Source: Phallusia mammillata
Taxonomy: Eukaryota; Chordata; Ascidiacea; Phlebobranchia; Ascidiidae
DNA: 64,000 nt
Reading direction: 5' to 3'
Assembly (NCBI GenBank): GCA_003260075.1
Contig: QLIY01000158.1
Location: 152,371-216,370 of the forward strand
The notes under the pieces are model-generated. The model saw only the letters and a program-made list of their open reading frames with translations, was not told the DNA's origin and made no database searches. The position numbers and the translations under genes are program-made. Every line of letters begins with the position of its first letter. Position 1 is the stretch's first letter. Of this stretch, positions 39,201 through 52,572 are shown piece by piece.

Positions 39201-42200
39201 CGGAAACTATTAAATCATCATCCTTCACCATCACCATTGCTTCAAACAGGTTTCGTCCCGAGGTGGCTTACAGTTTTTGATGTGTTTCTTAGTATTTTAT
39301 ATCTAAAAATATTGTGTTAAAAAAATGTAAAGTAGTGAATTGGAATAGAAAACTTGTTTTTTATATTAAACCGCTTTGTTTTCAGAACAGAAAACTTGTT
39401 CTTTTGTTTCGCAATCGGGTCAACATTTTACCCAGCAAAATCGAAAACTCCAAAGGTCATCCATGGACGATGCTTATAGATCCTTATCCATCTCAACAAG
39501 AAACACGAATAGCGATGGAAAGACGTACGGTTGTGTTGAGATGTCGAGCTATGGGCTCCCCAAGACCCACGTTATCCTGGGTAAGCTTGTTCTTCTTGTT
39601 TTTTTACTAAATTCCACAGGACCACCTACCATGCACTTAATTGTGAACTTATCGATGAACCACGAAACAAATAAACAACTTAGTTTGGGCTTTGTTGCGA
39701 TGTAATTTTGTCACCAATTTTTAAACACTCTCATTTGTTTTGACATATAATTCAATATTGCTGCAACAACCTGCCTTCGGAGTGTATGAAACACAGATGC
39801 CTTAAAATCCTTATCGAAGTTTTGTAGAAAACGAACCGCTCGTTTCATTATTATACCACACGTATCAATACGTATTGTACTTTCAAATTCGCAGCCCAAG
39901 GTAAATGTTTTGCTTTAATTGACGAAGGTGATGCCGAATGAACGAGTTATCCGTGCGGGACAGAGGACTGGGCGGTTTCGTGTAACTGGTGGTGGTCGTT
40001 TAGTTGTTAGGAGAACTAAGTTGGATGACGCCGGAGTTTATTATTGCATGTCGCAATCGGCCACAAAGTCTGAAGTGGCAGAGGACATAGCCCCTGTCAG
40101 ACTGTTCGTCGTCCCAGCATCTGACACTTCGATCGAACGATCCCGCCAGGACAGTGCGGTTATCGGGAAAAGCTGGAAAGCAGACTGCGTGGTTAATGTA
40201 AGTGAATTTGCAAGACTCTTAGGTTGATGGCATAGGGAGTTTTCTTCCGTACAATTAAACTCGGTTGAGTATTATTTGGGACCAAGTGTGCAATTGCGGC
40301 AAATCGATCATTCTTTAAATTTTTAAAGTCAGTTTTATTAAATTTTTTCGAAGTGCATAAATACATTGACCTGTTTTTAAATATTTTAGCATCGGGTTGA
40401 AAGAATTGCGGTATACTTTGCATTTTGTATTCCATTACGGTGTCAGGGCCTGTGTAAAAGGACATAAGTATTCAGTGCACGTAAAGGTCTCTTCTAGAAA
40501 ACCATTAGGATACATATGATGTAAACACGTCGCTCGGTAACATTGCAGAGCAAACCAGACCAGGTGGAAAACCTGACTTGCAGCCGCAAAATATGTTTAG
40601 TGTCAAAAGTGTCACGCATTTCGAAAGCCACGTTGGGCGTTTCAAACGCTTACACTACCTCCTTTCAAGCATGTAAATGTCATTTAGAACGTGGGCTGAC
40701 TTCAGTTCGGGGAGATGGTTGTCGCTGATTGAATTTGTGGTTGCTTTCAAGTTGCTTGTTGCGTAAATATCACTGTCATGTTACAGGCGCTGCCAGATGC
40801 CACGATAGCATGGAAAACAGCAACGGAGCGTCTCTTGATCAACAATTCGTCGAGCCCCAATGGCGACACAATTGTTGAAAACAACTCAATTATGATCAGG
40901 GAGATTAAAACAAACCATATTGGAATGTACAGGTTGAATTTTTATTTCGTTAAAGTTGTTCAGATTCTACTTTTTCTCCAAATATACAATTTGGAGCAAA
41001 CTTCATGGTCTGTCAAAAGCGCATTAAGCCCCATTTAAGACATCTGATTTTTCATAGAAACGAAACTATTGTTTGTTCTTTTTCACAGTTGCATTGCAGC
41101 GAACCGGATGGGTGCCGTAACCTTACCGATCTATCTTGATGCCATGGAAAACCAAGTGATTGAAGAAAATACAATCGGTAAGTTCGTTCGTGCAAGATAT
41201 TTACAGTTATAATTTCGTATGTTTTCTGTGCTCAGACGATGACGACGATTATTACGTTTTCGACGATCTTCAACTAGATTTTGTGGTGACACCAGATATG
41301 GTCGATGTTGTCCCAGCCAGCAAATCGACTCAACCGATATTTACAACTCCAACAACTAAAAATACAATTTCTGCTTCTTCAAGAGCTCTATTACCAAAAT
41401 CAACAACAGACGAAGTGATGGACACGTCGACAGCAAAAGTGGTGGAACCAACTCAGCAACCAGAAACCGTAAATTCCGCCCTATCTACATCAACATTGAT
41501 TTCAATAAAAACTGCCACTACTACCACAACCCCAGTTTCTACAACAACTTCTAAACATCTAAAAACAACACATACAAACACTACAGTTTTAAAGTCAGTT
41601 ACAGAAAGTGATATTTTTCCATCGACATCACAGATATTGCCAGTAACTGTTGGAATTTCAAACATGGTCACAGCTTCACCACACAAAACTACCATTTTTC
41701 CGATGGCAACCGTAAGAAACATTTCCACGACAATTACGGCATCAACAACAGAAACGATCGATCTCACAACAACTAACGATCAAACGAAGAATCCATTAAA
41801 CGAAGAGCATCCCGACGTTTCAAAAATCAAAACAATCGGTTTAAAAGAACAAACTAATAAATTGGTTTTAACAAGTCCCACAACGACGTCAGAAGAAATG
41901 ACAGAAACCAAAACCACGACGATGACACCATCGGTGCCAGTAACACTACCTATGTTTCCGTCGATCAGCAATGCACCTGCAAACGCTTCAATAAAACCCA
42001 GTGTGGTCGATTATTCCCTACCCACTACCTATACTAATTTTACTAAAGCCATCGAGTTACCTGCTCAAATATCCGACAAAATATCGGACATCAAACACGC
42101 TACAATCGATCCTGCTCCTTCTTCAGATCTATCAGTTATTATGCATCCACAAGTTCGTAATCTCAAACCTACATCAGCTTCATACGAAACCACGAGTATG

Positions 42201-45200
42201 GTAACGGCTAAAAAGGCAAACTTAACCATGGTTAGTGAAATGACCTTCAGCGTTGTTCCAAATGTAGAACCAACCTCAAATTCAAATCTGGGGTCGCGTA
42301 TAAATGTAACATCTACAACAGACATGTTTGATATTGGGAAAGTTCTTTTAATTTCAAACGAAACAAACCAATCAAATAACATTTTGTTGGATCAAAGCAC
42401 TCAGTCAATAAAAATGCCCATTGCGATAACAGTACCAAGCAGAAGTTCTCCCAGCATATCCGTGGAAAACGTGACTGAATATAACACCGCTGAAGGAGCA
42501 CATAGCGGTGAAATTCCATTGCTGGATGGATTTCTTGGAACCGAACGACCCTCGACATCCCGCCCAAAAACGCAATTAAATTCGATAAGGTCCGACAGGG
42601 AGGAAAACGCAACACAAGCTTCGGGACTTTCTAGCTCTCAAGCGTCGGGCGCAGGTTCGCCTCAGATGCCGAGCGAGAGGCAGCATGATGGCGCTGATGA
42701 AATATTTATCAAGCCAGGGATAATTGAACAAAGCGCGTCGGCTTTAAACGGGGAGACCGAAATTGAACGTGACTCCGGCAACATCACAAGCAATCACGAT
42801 TCTGGGACGGAAGGCGTTTTCTCACACGAGCTGGATTCGGATTACTCCCCCGACTTCGTCCGCCCACCAATCGTTGCTCCTAGCAAAAACATCAGCAAAA
42901 TCGTTCGCGAAGCACCAGAACCTCAACTACCGAATCATAATATCTATGAAGAAATAAAAGCTGTAAAAGGAATTGGGTAAATTGCTTCTTGTTATATCTA
43001 AAATGTTTTTAAACATAATTATTTTATGTTTTACGTCCTCGAACTATGCAGGAAGATCAACGCAGTTGAAGAAAAAAATACTTCTAGCGGCAATAATAAG
43101 GGTACGTAATCCAACTTCTTTTACTTTGTTTAAACACCCTCGTCTATTGAGTCACATTGCCACACAAATACAAACCAAAATTTGTAAATTTTGATAGACG
43201 GTACACAGAAATATACCAAAGATTTCGAAAACAAAATCGAGCATCAAAGGTAAGTATTTACTTTCGTTTTAATTCATAACAGTCAAACACGCAAAATTTT
43301 AAAGCCGCAAAGAGACTGTACAATACCATCCAGATGAGTTGACTGTAAACTATGGAGATTCCTTGGAAATCCAATGTCCATTTTCCGGCGACGGCGAAAG
43401 GGTAGTGACGTGGTCTTTCGAACATCACGTGACAAACGACGGTATCTTTAAAGACGACATTGCTTCGATCGCAACAGTGAAACGGGACACTTCAAGTCTT
43501 TTCATTTCAAAGTACAAAGTTTTCACTGTTTACGTAAATACATTTTCAATACTTAAAGGTATTAAAGTAGATAGGTTTTGTAACATTCCCCTGTTCCTAA
43601 AACTAATTTGTTTTTACACGTGTTTGCCTTTATTGCAATCAATAAACGTTTCCTCTAAAAAATATATCTGTTTAAGTCAAATAAATGAGAACGTCAACTA
43701 AAACAAGGTGGTCTAAAAGTTATTTCGATGTGTTTGTGCGTTTCAGAGTTGGTATGATGCACAACGGAACATTTTCTTGTCAATTTAACAATCGGTCCCG
43801 GAATTTCGTCCACCAGACAAAAATCTTGATCCACACCGAACCCCCAATTATTATCAACCCAACAGTTCGAAGATTGTCAGTCGACTTCGGGGCTTCAGTA
43901 AAAATCACTTGCGAGGCGGAAGGTATGCGGTAGTTCTACACTGTATCTGTTTTCTACGTCTCACTTAAGTCGGGTTATCGTCAACATCAGCATAGTGGTG
44001 GTGTTAGATTTCCTGCATTAAGAGATCTTTGCTCTGTGCAAAACTATATGTTTAAACTATATTCTATATCACTTCAGATACCAAATTTTAGGTCAAACGT
44101 TGGAAGCGTGTGATATTCATTCTCCCTGGGCATATTTAACCAAACCTTAAGAAAATAATTTAATGCAAAAAAACTTTTTTAATGTAACTCCATCCTATAT
44201 GTATCTTAATTTGCTCCCTAGGGGGCGTCTTAATAAGTTTTGTTTGATTTCAATCGTGAATTTTACCCATCCAGGCATACCGAAGCCCGAAGTGAGATGG
44301 TCTTGGCCAGAAAGTGTTGCGACAAAGACTGAAGCTGAAGCAAGCGTTAAAACGGCAACCGCAAATGTATACACAAGACCTGACAATGTTCTGCACATAG
44401 AAAATGTAAACAAGTAAATATTTTGTAAACTTAAACTGCACCGGCAAACATCAAAAAAATTCTGAGGATTACTAAAAATAACACTATATAAAAATTTTGT
44501 TGCGGAAGAGTATCATTATAAAGTTCAAAAGTGTTTTTTTTTTCAAGTCATTCAACTGTTTAATTCACTTGCAACACAGTAGTACCTATTCTATTTTACA
44601 TTTCCTATTCTTACGGTTACAAGCAGATCAAGTTTTAACTCGTAAAGTTGTCGAAACGGCTGCTTAGATAAATTACCAAAGACCGGTTTAGCATTGTTAT
44701 ACTATTGCAGGCAACTCAGAACGTTGGTGTTATGTTTTTGTGCGGTGCCTCCAATGCTGTGGGTCACACACTACACGAATTACATGTAGACGTTCGGACG
44801 ACGCAACCGGTACAATCGGCCAAATCTCACAGAGTTATTACTGTCTATGAAAATGAGGACTTAATGTTGAACTGCGCAGCTTCAGGCGTCCCACCTCCCA
44901 GGTAAAATTTGCAAGCAGTTTACACGCTTATGTAACGCATATTGCTAAAACGTAGTAAAATTTGCAACTTAATTGGGTTCTGTTGTAAGTTTCAAACTTT
45001 AGGTTTCAATGTTAAGCCACAAATGATGACGTAAAAGTTGGTTGGCCAAAGAACTTTGTGATGTAGTCATTTTTCCGACGCAAAATTTAGACTGTTGATA
45101 ACCAATAAATACTTTTAATTTTTAAAGAATGTTATGGATTTTGCCTGATGATCGTCAGCTCACGAGAAACTATTACGGGGATGAGGGAATCTTGATCCTT

Positions 45201-47663
45201 CAAAATGACAGTCTCGTGTTTCAGAACATCTCTCGAAGATCTAACGGTATGCAATTGATCCTTGGTTTGCATTAAGACATCGTGGATTACTTTGGGTTTT
45301 TGGGTTTTTAGGTCGCTACCTCTGTGTAGGCAGAAACGTTGCTGGTGAAAGTACGACACAAATTAGGTTAAGAGTGAGAGCAAAAGATCCAGACGACGAA
45401 GGAGGTTGTACGTACTATTTTTCGTTTGATCATATTGGTTCAGCTTTCCTCAATCCGCAAAATATTTATGTTTTACAACATTGCAGTGTTACCCATCTTA
45501 AACCTATACTTAAACGCATTTTTTCGGCTTTGTATCTCGTCGTGTTGGGAACTAGCTTATGCTTGACATTTGTTATCTGCACTAGCATATTGGGTTACTA
45601 CAAAACGGTCCCAACACGACAATGCAGCTTTATCTAAATGTATTTTTTCTCGAATATTCTTCTGTCTCAACCTTTCTGGATTGTACGTAAAAGCCGAAAC
45701 ATTTTCATGACACTTAGTAGAATCGATAGCTTGCGTCAAACGTCCTTATTTGATTACGATTGATCGAGAGCGATGCTTTCAATGGAAAAATATTTGATGA
45801 AAATTGTCTGCATAGTAATGCTTGTATTTCTTATGCACGTAGCAATAGCGAAGACGACCAGATCTCCAGCTGTAGTGACATCAAGTTCTGGTTCTAAGAC
45901 GATTTTTCTGAATGAGGATATTTATAGGTATGGATAATTTTTACGATAAGTTACAAACGCATCAGAACAGTTTTTTTTTAATTTATTCGGTCTCTGATAA
46001 AGGTAAGTGACATTTTGTTTATAACATGTCATGATTTTAACTAATGGTTGCTTAAAAATGCACGTTGGGCTTTAAAAATGTCTGTTGAAAACGGAATCAT
46101 ATATTCGTTTGCAATCATATTTTATTTCATTTAAAACAGACCATCTGTTTGTTTTTTTCGAGCAGGTATACCGTGCGGGGTAAAGTGGGTGAAACAGCGA
46201 TCCTTAATTGTCGAACTCCACCAGATGCGCAAAAATCGCGAAACAAATGGTCGCGCTTCTCCGGGTCTTTGGAATGGCGCCTTCCAGATGGAGAAAGAGC
46301 TGCGTTCCCTCTTCCAATTCCAAGTTGGAGACACAATCCGCTTTACAACGGAACCTTAAGAATTCGAAAATTGCAGATCGATGACAATGGAACTTATTTG
46401 TGCGCGGCCAGCAACAAAAACGGGTCAGAACTATTTTTCTTATATTTTCTTAACTGCTAGAAATTAGTTGTAAATGTATGCATCAATTAACGAAAATTTT
46501 TCTTACTATTGACTACCTTTTCAGACTTGTGCGCACAGTGGTGACTTTATCTGTGAAAGTTGAAGCTCCTATGATTAGGCAACGGCTATCACAGTCATTG
46601 ACGGTCTCCCGGAACAGATTGACTGGGGCAGATTGTTCAACGAGGGCTGGAAAACCGAAGCCACGGGTTCATTGGGAGACACCTAGCGGTCGGGCTTACT
46701 CGTCTGGCTCGTGGGGAAACGGGTAATTTGTTTGTTAGTTTCATTTTATAATAAAAGTTTATTACGAAAACACGAATCTTGGTTCGAACTGTAAGAGACT
46801 CTGTTAGGTCATAAAGTTACTTGAGATATACAGGCTCTTGAATTTATAAATTTTTACTCCTAGAAACTATTCAGTAAAGGTTCACACAATTGCAGGTTTT
46901 ACGTAAAACCAAATGGAAGGCTCGTTATCCGAAGCATGGCTCTCTCATTTGCCGGTAGGTGGCGGTGTGTGGCATCCAACGTTGCAGGCAACGCTACACG
47001 GATTGTTAACTTCAAGGTACAGTACACACAGTGCGAGTTTGCATTGATATGACCGATTATTTCATACTTAACTTACAATTAGTTTGTATAGTTTACATTT
47101 TAATAAACAGAAATAAATAAATTCCCATTCAATTTAGGTGCCACCGTTTGCTCCAAGAATTAAACGCAGTCGTTCTAGAATGCGATATGCAAAGGTTGGC
47201 CATACTGCTCGAATGGAATGTAGTGCTCTCGCTGTACCAAAAGCATCTTTTTATTGGATTTTGCCAAATGGCATGAAGATGATCCAAAACAAGGTTTGGT
47301 TTACTTTTTGTTCAATACTTTATTACGCCAAAATTCCCGCAGATCTTTGAGCAAAACTGTTAAAATAACACATCAAAAGTAGTATAAAAAAACGAAATGA
47401 AAATAACTTGGTTTTGAAATATGTTTGTCTTGAAACATTAAATTTACCCGCCTTGCCAAACAATTTTTCCAGTTAAGTTTTCGTGTTCTTTTGTTCAGGC
47501 TATGCTGAGCAGCCACCATTCAAAACCGAAAGTTGTTCTTCTGGATTCTGGAACATTGGTGATAAACAGAGCAAAGACCTCTGATAATGGCTTTTACAAG
47601 TGCTACGCTAGAAACATGATGGGTTCTGCTGTAAAAACTCTCAAACTCAGGGTTTACCATTAG
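36278..47663 (+). CDS. Secreted LRR/immunoglobulin/mucin-like matrix protein of the MXRA5/IGSF10 type, 24 exons
   Basis: Probable extracellular-matrix or adhesion protein. Exons: 36278-36915, 37193-37366, 37857-38086, 38574-38917, 39122-39249, 39391-39580, 39928-40197, 40787-40932, 41089-41177, 41236-42976, 43052-43101, 43198-43249, 43305-43511, 43747-43922, 44275-44405, 44711-44901, 45128-45246, 45312-45404 (or 45407), 45849-45927 (or from 45843), 46166-46423, 46525-46722, 46896-47016, 47138-47293, 47499-47663; about 1,981 aa with phases matching. Order: signal peptide (1-23), basic KRHRRQ site, Cys-rich LRR N-cap (CANGCKCYGN), leucine-rich repeats, LRR C-cap (NPWECSCQLQWLHQW), a family-specific segment, two Ig domains (about 540-735), a Thr/Ser-rich 580-residue exon, then six Ig domains to the stop. 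The last LRRs (HLDHNKITFIHPEAF) and the exon break after NNYF closely resemble vertebrate MXRA5/IGSF10, which have more Ig domains. Orthology to one of the two is not resolved. Exons 4, 6, 18 and 19 have alternative borders. Confidence 0.9.
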
Positions 47664-47746
47664 TTCAGCCAACTGGAGGAAAATCTCAGCATGGAGGATG
47701 GGTTTTGGTTTCCTACAAGATAAACATCCAATACACCATGTAAACC

Positions 47747-47752
47747 AATAAA
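47747..47752 (+). terminator. Polyadenylation signal of the LRR-Ig gene
   Basis: AATAAA about 84 bases after the stop codon, the first such signal downstream. Confidence 0.7.
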
Positions 47753-49182
47753 ATATTGATAAAATCTGTGTGTTTTGTAACGTCAGTAGGAGAATGTACT
47801 TCAAAAAATCTTTAGATCCCGGTATTATGTCAATACATTATAAAACGATTAAATTTTACGATGCCGTTGGTCGACGTATTAACCTCTTTGCCATTTAAAG
47901 TGTAACCGGTCGGTGTATTGGAAATATATAATAAACTTGTTCTTGCTGTACCATTGGGCAAAGGGTAACATTTATCAATCAATTTTTATTTGCTTATTGC
48001 ATAAATTAAAGTATAATCAAATTATCCCCTGTTGCATCATATTAACTCTGTTAGAGTTTAGACCACGGGAACAAACTAACGTTATGAAATATTAGTGTTA
48101 ACAAGAGAAAGATGTACTGCGAAGTACTGTGGTTAAACAAGAGTTACAACCCATTTTATTGCCACCTTCAAACTTTTCTTGACATTGAAACTTTTATGAA
48201 TCTTGTACAATGAGCAATATATTTCTTGTCAGACAGTCGTAAAACGTTACCCGGCAACAAAGGTGGAATTGAAGAAAAAACCGCTATGTTTGACCAAAGT
48301 CTTAGTCGACGGTTAACGAGGCATAAGGGCGTATCCCAAATGCATTTTACCGTGATATTTGGGGATGCTTAAATTCTCTTTCACTACTGTTGTGAACTAC
48401 ACTGCCCGGTTAAGCCATCCTGTATTGACTGAACGTGATTTGGACACATCTTTTGTCAATGAGCCTGTCGCTTGAGCGTGTCCGAAATAATGGACCCAAG
48501 CGCATCCATAACGCACAGGTGCTACTGGTTTATAGTTACGACTGACATATTGCCATGGTAACAATATTGGGCGTCAGTTACTGATCTCGAATATATTAGG
48601 TTCGATATTTTAATGACGATAATGAACACAATTATATCCAAACAACGTAAAACATACTGCACACAATGAACTGTGAAGAAGATAAAGAAGTACAGCAATT
48701 ATTATCAGTTACATTCGAATATAAAGCAAATTGCTATGTTGCGTTCGGAAGCATGGTTGGTTTCAGATTTTCAACCGTCAACGTTGTGGGCAGATGTTGA
48801 AACAAATTGGATCACTAATTGAGCAATCGAAACAGCTTCTTCTTTGGACTAGTGACAAAACATGTTGGAATATTAAATGTCGTTCGACAGTTTTCTATCA
48901 GTGTTCTTATGGATATATTTATCTATGAATAATTTATCTCTTGTTTGTGCACATATTGATGAATACAACACAGAAAAACGGCATTGTAAAGTGGGGATAA
49001 TTCAATTAAGGCTGTAGGCTGTGTGAAAATACCAACTTTGTCGATGCTGGCCGTCAATCGATAAACTATTTGAATCAAAATAAGATTAAATCCTAATGGA
49101 GTAACTGTGGCCAACATAAGTGATAAGAAGACAAATTGCGTTTTGTGGCAGTCAGGAATAGTAGTAAATGTGTAGATCTCAC
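47753..49182. other. Gap between the LRR-Ig gene and peptide gene A; expected third exon of A not found
   Basis: I scanned the minus strand for the Asp-Pro-Val-Cys codons common to the other copies and found no match. The frame of A exon 2 stays open to a stop at 48923, but this extension lacks the cysteine module. Confidence 0.5.
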
Positions 49183-49975
49183 CTGGGCCTGATCTTTGTC
49201 CCATCTCGGTCATAATTGCTCGGCGACAAATCCTGTTCATTATTTGTTCGTCAAGGTCTTCTCCCAAACATAGATGGGAGACGGCCTTCACGGCTGCCTC
49301 TCGCAGTCGGGCCTTTGCCGCCTCAGAGTATTGGTACGGAGCTGGCTATAAACATACGTTTACAAAATTAGGTATTGTAACGAATAGAGTCTTATCTACC
49401 AGCACTTCGACATAATTGGAAAAATATAGAACAAAACCAAACCTGGGGACTCGTAATAAATAGGTTGTTTTAAAAATGGGGAGGTCGAACATTTTAGTCA
49501 GTAGCTTCAGACATTTTTTATCGATCAGCAAACATTACTGCAATTTGTTCAGGGATTAATTCGGACAGTGACATATACCTTTCCAACATGAAACCCAAAT
49601 GGGTGCCTTTTTGCACTATAGAGCAGGTGTACATATTTTAACCGCAATTCTAAACGTGATAAAAACGGTTGTTTTTTGACATATCTATTACTTGCTGTTG
49701 AAAAACTTATTATTTCCAAATTGACTTGCTCTTGACAAAAAGTTTTGAACGAGGTTCTGGAGGTTGATTTGGCAACAGATATATACAAAGAAAATATTTT
49801 GATGCGTGAAACACATAAATTGCATGAATCATCTGTTAAAACGTGCACGTATCAGTAAAATTAATTTTAATTTAGGTATTACCTCCCATTCGCCAAATTC
49901 TTCCTCTTTCTTGTTGACATAAGCAGCGCTTACAAGTGCACAGGCACAAAACAGAAGAATGATTTGCTTCAGCAT
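49183..49975 (-). CDS. Small secreted cysteine-rich peptide, copy A (third exon missing)
   Basis: I do not recognise this family. Exon 1 (49975-49883, 31 codons, donor GTAATA) gives a signal peptide starting MLKQIILLFCACALVSA and an acidic stretch. Exon 2 (49345-49183) gives YSEAAKARLREAAVKAVSHL then C-x13-C and RRAI, matching copies B to E in the helix-like core. Intron phases 0 and 1 agree with the other copies. The third exon, which in B to E encodes the C-x2-C-x6-C-x3-C-P module, was not found before the LRR-Ig gene ends. Either it has diverged, lies in a form I missed, was lost (making A a pseudogene), or exon 2 is read on to the stop at 48923. A TATA-like ATTATAAT lies about 74-82 bases upstream of the ATG. 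Confidence 0.7.
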
Positions 49976-50048
49976 CTTTTGCTTCTTCCCGTTTTTCGAT
50001 TCGTTGCTCGTTGGAAAAGTTGTGTTGGTTGCTCTCTACGTCGGTGTC

Positions 50049-50057
50049 TATTATAAT
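50049..50057 (-). promoter_or_regulatory. TATA-like box of peptide gene A
   Basis: On the minus strand the site reads ATTATAATA, about 75 bases upstream of the ATG. Copies C and D have TATA-like sites at similar distances. Confidence 0.45.
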
Positions 50058-51029
50058 GCCGCGACTACGCCCAATTGTTTGCCTAGACAATAAATCGCGA
50101 TCACACACAACGGACTTTCACAGCCACAAAATGCTTTTCCGGCACGTGATTTCCTATTTTTTACCGGATGATCAACACCTGCCGTTACCTCCAAATTCCC
50201 CAAGACCCAATTAAACTTTAAATTACAGATTAAAAGTTGCGACCCTGCTGTAAATAGCGGGGGCTCCTCCCTACACTTCCTGCACTAACTCGTAAATACG
50301 TCATCCAGTATGTACCGTCGCAAGGTTGTGGGCCTAACAACGGAGGTTCACAATAAATTTTATCGCGACTTGACAAACTGTGGAGGCGAATAAAAAACGT
50401 TTCCCTTGTTTACTACCATGTTGTAGAAACCAAACTCCATCGATAAATCGTTATTCTGAGCATCCTGAGAACTCAACTGTCTAAAATTATGCTTCATCTT
50501 TATCTAAACGCTTGTACTATGGTCATTTTTCAATCCTTATACATTAGCAGCAAACACTGCAAAACTGAGATAATTTATTTGACTTCCTGTATTTACTCTT
50601 ACTTTTAAGATTAGTCGTGTATTTGGTAGTCAATTGATTTCACCGTATCCCGCAGTACGCGATAGAACGCGCGTGTCCGAGTTGAACAATACAACTGTAT
50701 ACTATACCGGAGTTGTAATTTCAAACCCTTTTAAATATCACTTTTTGTTGGCAGATGGGCGCCTTTTTCGGGGCTTTCGTATACGCACGTCACTTTAGTG
50801 GGCTTTTAGGCATTATTGTGAATTACGCAGTTGTGTTCAAAATTGTGCCAAATACACAAATGAATAAATTATACCTTCGGAAGGACAACGTCATTATAGG
50901 TGACATGACGGATTAGGGATTAGCATTTAAATCAATAGTAGGCTGATTGTAAATATGGTTGTAAAGTCTGAGTACATGCTGTCGAACTTTGCAATGTTTT
51001 GCAGTCCAGCTGTCCCTTATTTGATATAC
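50058..51029. other. Upstream flank of peptide gene A; nothing else recognised
   Basis: AT-rich noncoding sequence with no exon or repeat that I can support. Confidence 0.5.
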
Positions 51030-51917
51030 CAAAGGTGGGCAACCTTTTAGCATGCGCGGGCGCCAAGTATAAAAATGCAAGGTGGCGGACGTAAAATATG
51101 ACGTCACTAATGCGTGCAACCACAAGTATCAAATTGGGAAATAATAATAATGCGGAACACGAACGTTTATCATGGTTCGGAAACATTTAAAAATGTTTCG
51201 TCAAGTTGCTTTATATCACCTGGGATTGTTGCTATATTACGACACATTTCCATTGTACGTAATAATGGACAACCATCTATGAGTAAACAATTTTGTGTTT
51301 GACGTCATAAACAAGGCACTAACTCAAATACGTTGCAGTTTTAAAGCACGTTTTGTTGCTTTTTCGCCAGCACGCTTGTTTAAAAGCAAAATTGTTTCTA
51401 ATTTTTTTACGTTTTTTCAAAATATTTTGTTGTTTCGTATGATAAATTAACAAACCAAAATATCTACGGTGGCTAACAAAACCAAGGTGGCGGCGCCTAT
51501 GTGGGCCGCAACGGTTCCAATGCAATAACAAGAGTGTACACAACTCAACTTTAAGTATTTGCTCAATGTGAATGTATACAATTGTCAAATCAACCTTGGA
51601 CAGGTTTGGTTAGGTTACTAACAATCAGGCCAAACCACATTTACAACACAGTCCAAAGGCTAGCACAGCACACACACAATAATTTTGTCTTTGTACGTAA
51701 CAATGCATATTCTTAGTATCAGCGTGTAGTTTGAAAATTATTTGGTGTACAAAAGAAACATAGCGCATAAATTCCATTCGGCCGATGAAGAATGAAATAC
51801 GAATTTTTAATGCGGTCGCGGGCCGGATACATGAAGCATTGGGAATTCGTTCGCGGGCCGCTCAAAAGCTTCACGCGGGCCGGATCCGGCCCGCGGGCCG
51901 TAGGTTGCCCACCCTTG
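51030..51917 (+). mobile_element. Nonautonomous hAT-type element (888 bp) between peptide genes A and B
   Basis: Left end CAAAGGTGGGCAACC and right end GGTTGCCCACCCTTG are near-perfect inverted repeats. A perfect 8-bp duplication TGATATAC flanks it (51022-51029, 51918-51925). The right subterminal region carries repeated CGGGCCG words. No transposase frame. Confidence 0.93.
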
Positions 51918-51925
51918 TGATATAC

Positions 51926-52492
51926 GTTTGTGCGAAGCTGCTCCAAAGTAATAAGCTTTTAAATTAAAAAACGGTAAACCGTTTGATTGCAGAACTTATA
52001 GGGTATTAACTTATTATGACATACCGGCGGAATAAAATGGAAATGATAGCAAACTACAGGAATACAGTATAGGTCCAGTAAGTTACAGTATAGGTTCCCT
52101 GACTGCTGTTACCAAATGCAGCAAAAAGCAACGCCTGTGAGTCACTGTCCTCAAAAGTGCTTATGTGTCAAACAATTAAATGATTTGTGATTTTTAAGCA
52201 ACCTTTGCATGTCGCTTTGAGCTGTAAAGGGTAGAATACGGAACAACCAAAATAAGGTGATGATTGTTTTAAGTGATTAAGACAATAATGTAATTTGGTG
52301 TTGCCTGCTTTTGGCAAGTATTTTGATTATGTTTGTGTTTGATGTCACTTTATCAAAGTGGTATGGAATATAAGTATATTGGAAGCTTTTTTAACCATTT
52401 AGAGTTCGTTTGATGTAATTTGTTGTTTTTCTTTTTATTCTCTGACATCATACAATAACACTATTTTTCATTTTATATAATTCCCCCAAACT
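51926..52492. other. Spacer 3' of peptide gene B; nothing recognised
   Basis: AT-rich, no supported coding frame. Confidence 0.5.
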
Positions 52493-52498
52493 TTTATT
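52493..52498 (-). terminator. Possible polyadenylation signal of peptide gene B
   Basis: AATAAA on the minus strand about 75 bases after the stop codon. Confidence 0.5.
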
Positions 52499-52572
52499 TT
52501 CAATTAAATGTTAAAAAATCAAATAAAAAGGAAAAATAGGTCCGTCGTCATTGGTAAAGTTGTGTTGTGCAT

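Noticed and set aside
41453-42615. Several minus-strand ORFs of about 100 codons
   Set aside because: Antisense shadows of the Thr/Ser-rich exon of the LRR-Ig gene.
49872-50108. 78-codon ORF overlapping exon 1 of peptide gene A in another frame
   Set aside because: It lacks a signal peptide and family resemblance; the overlapping frame matches the other copies.
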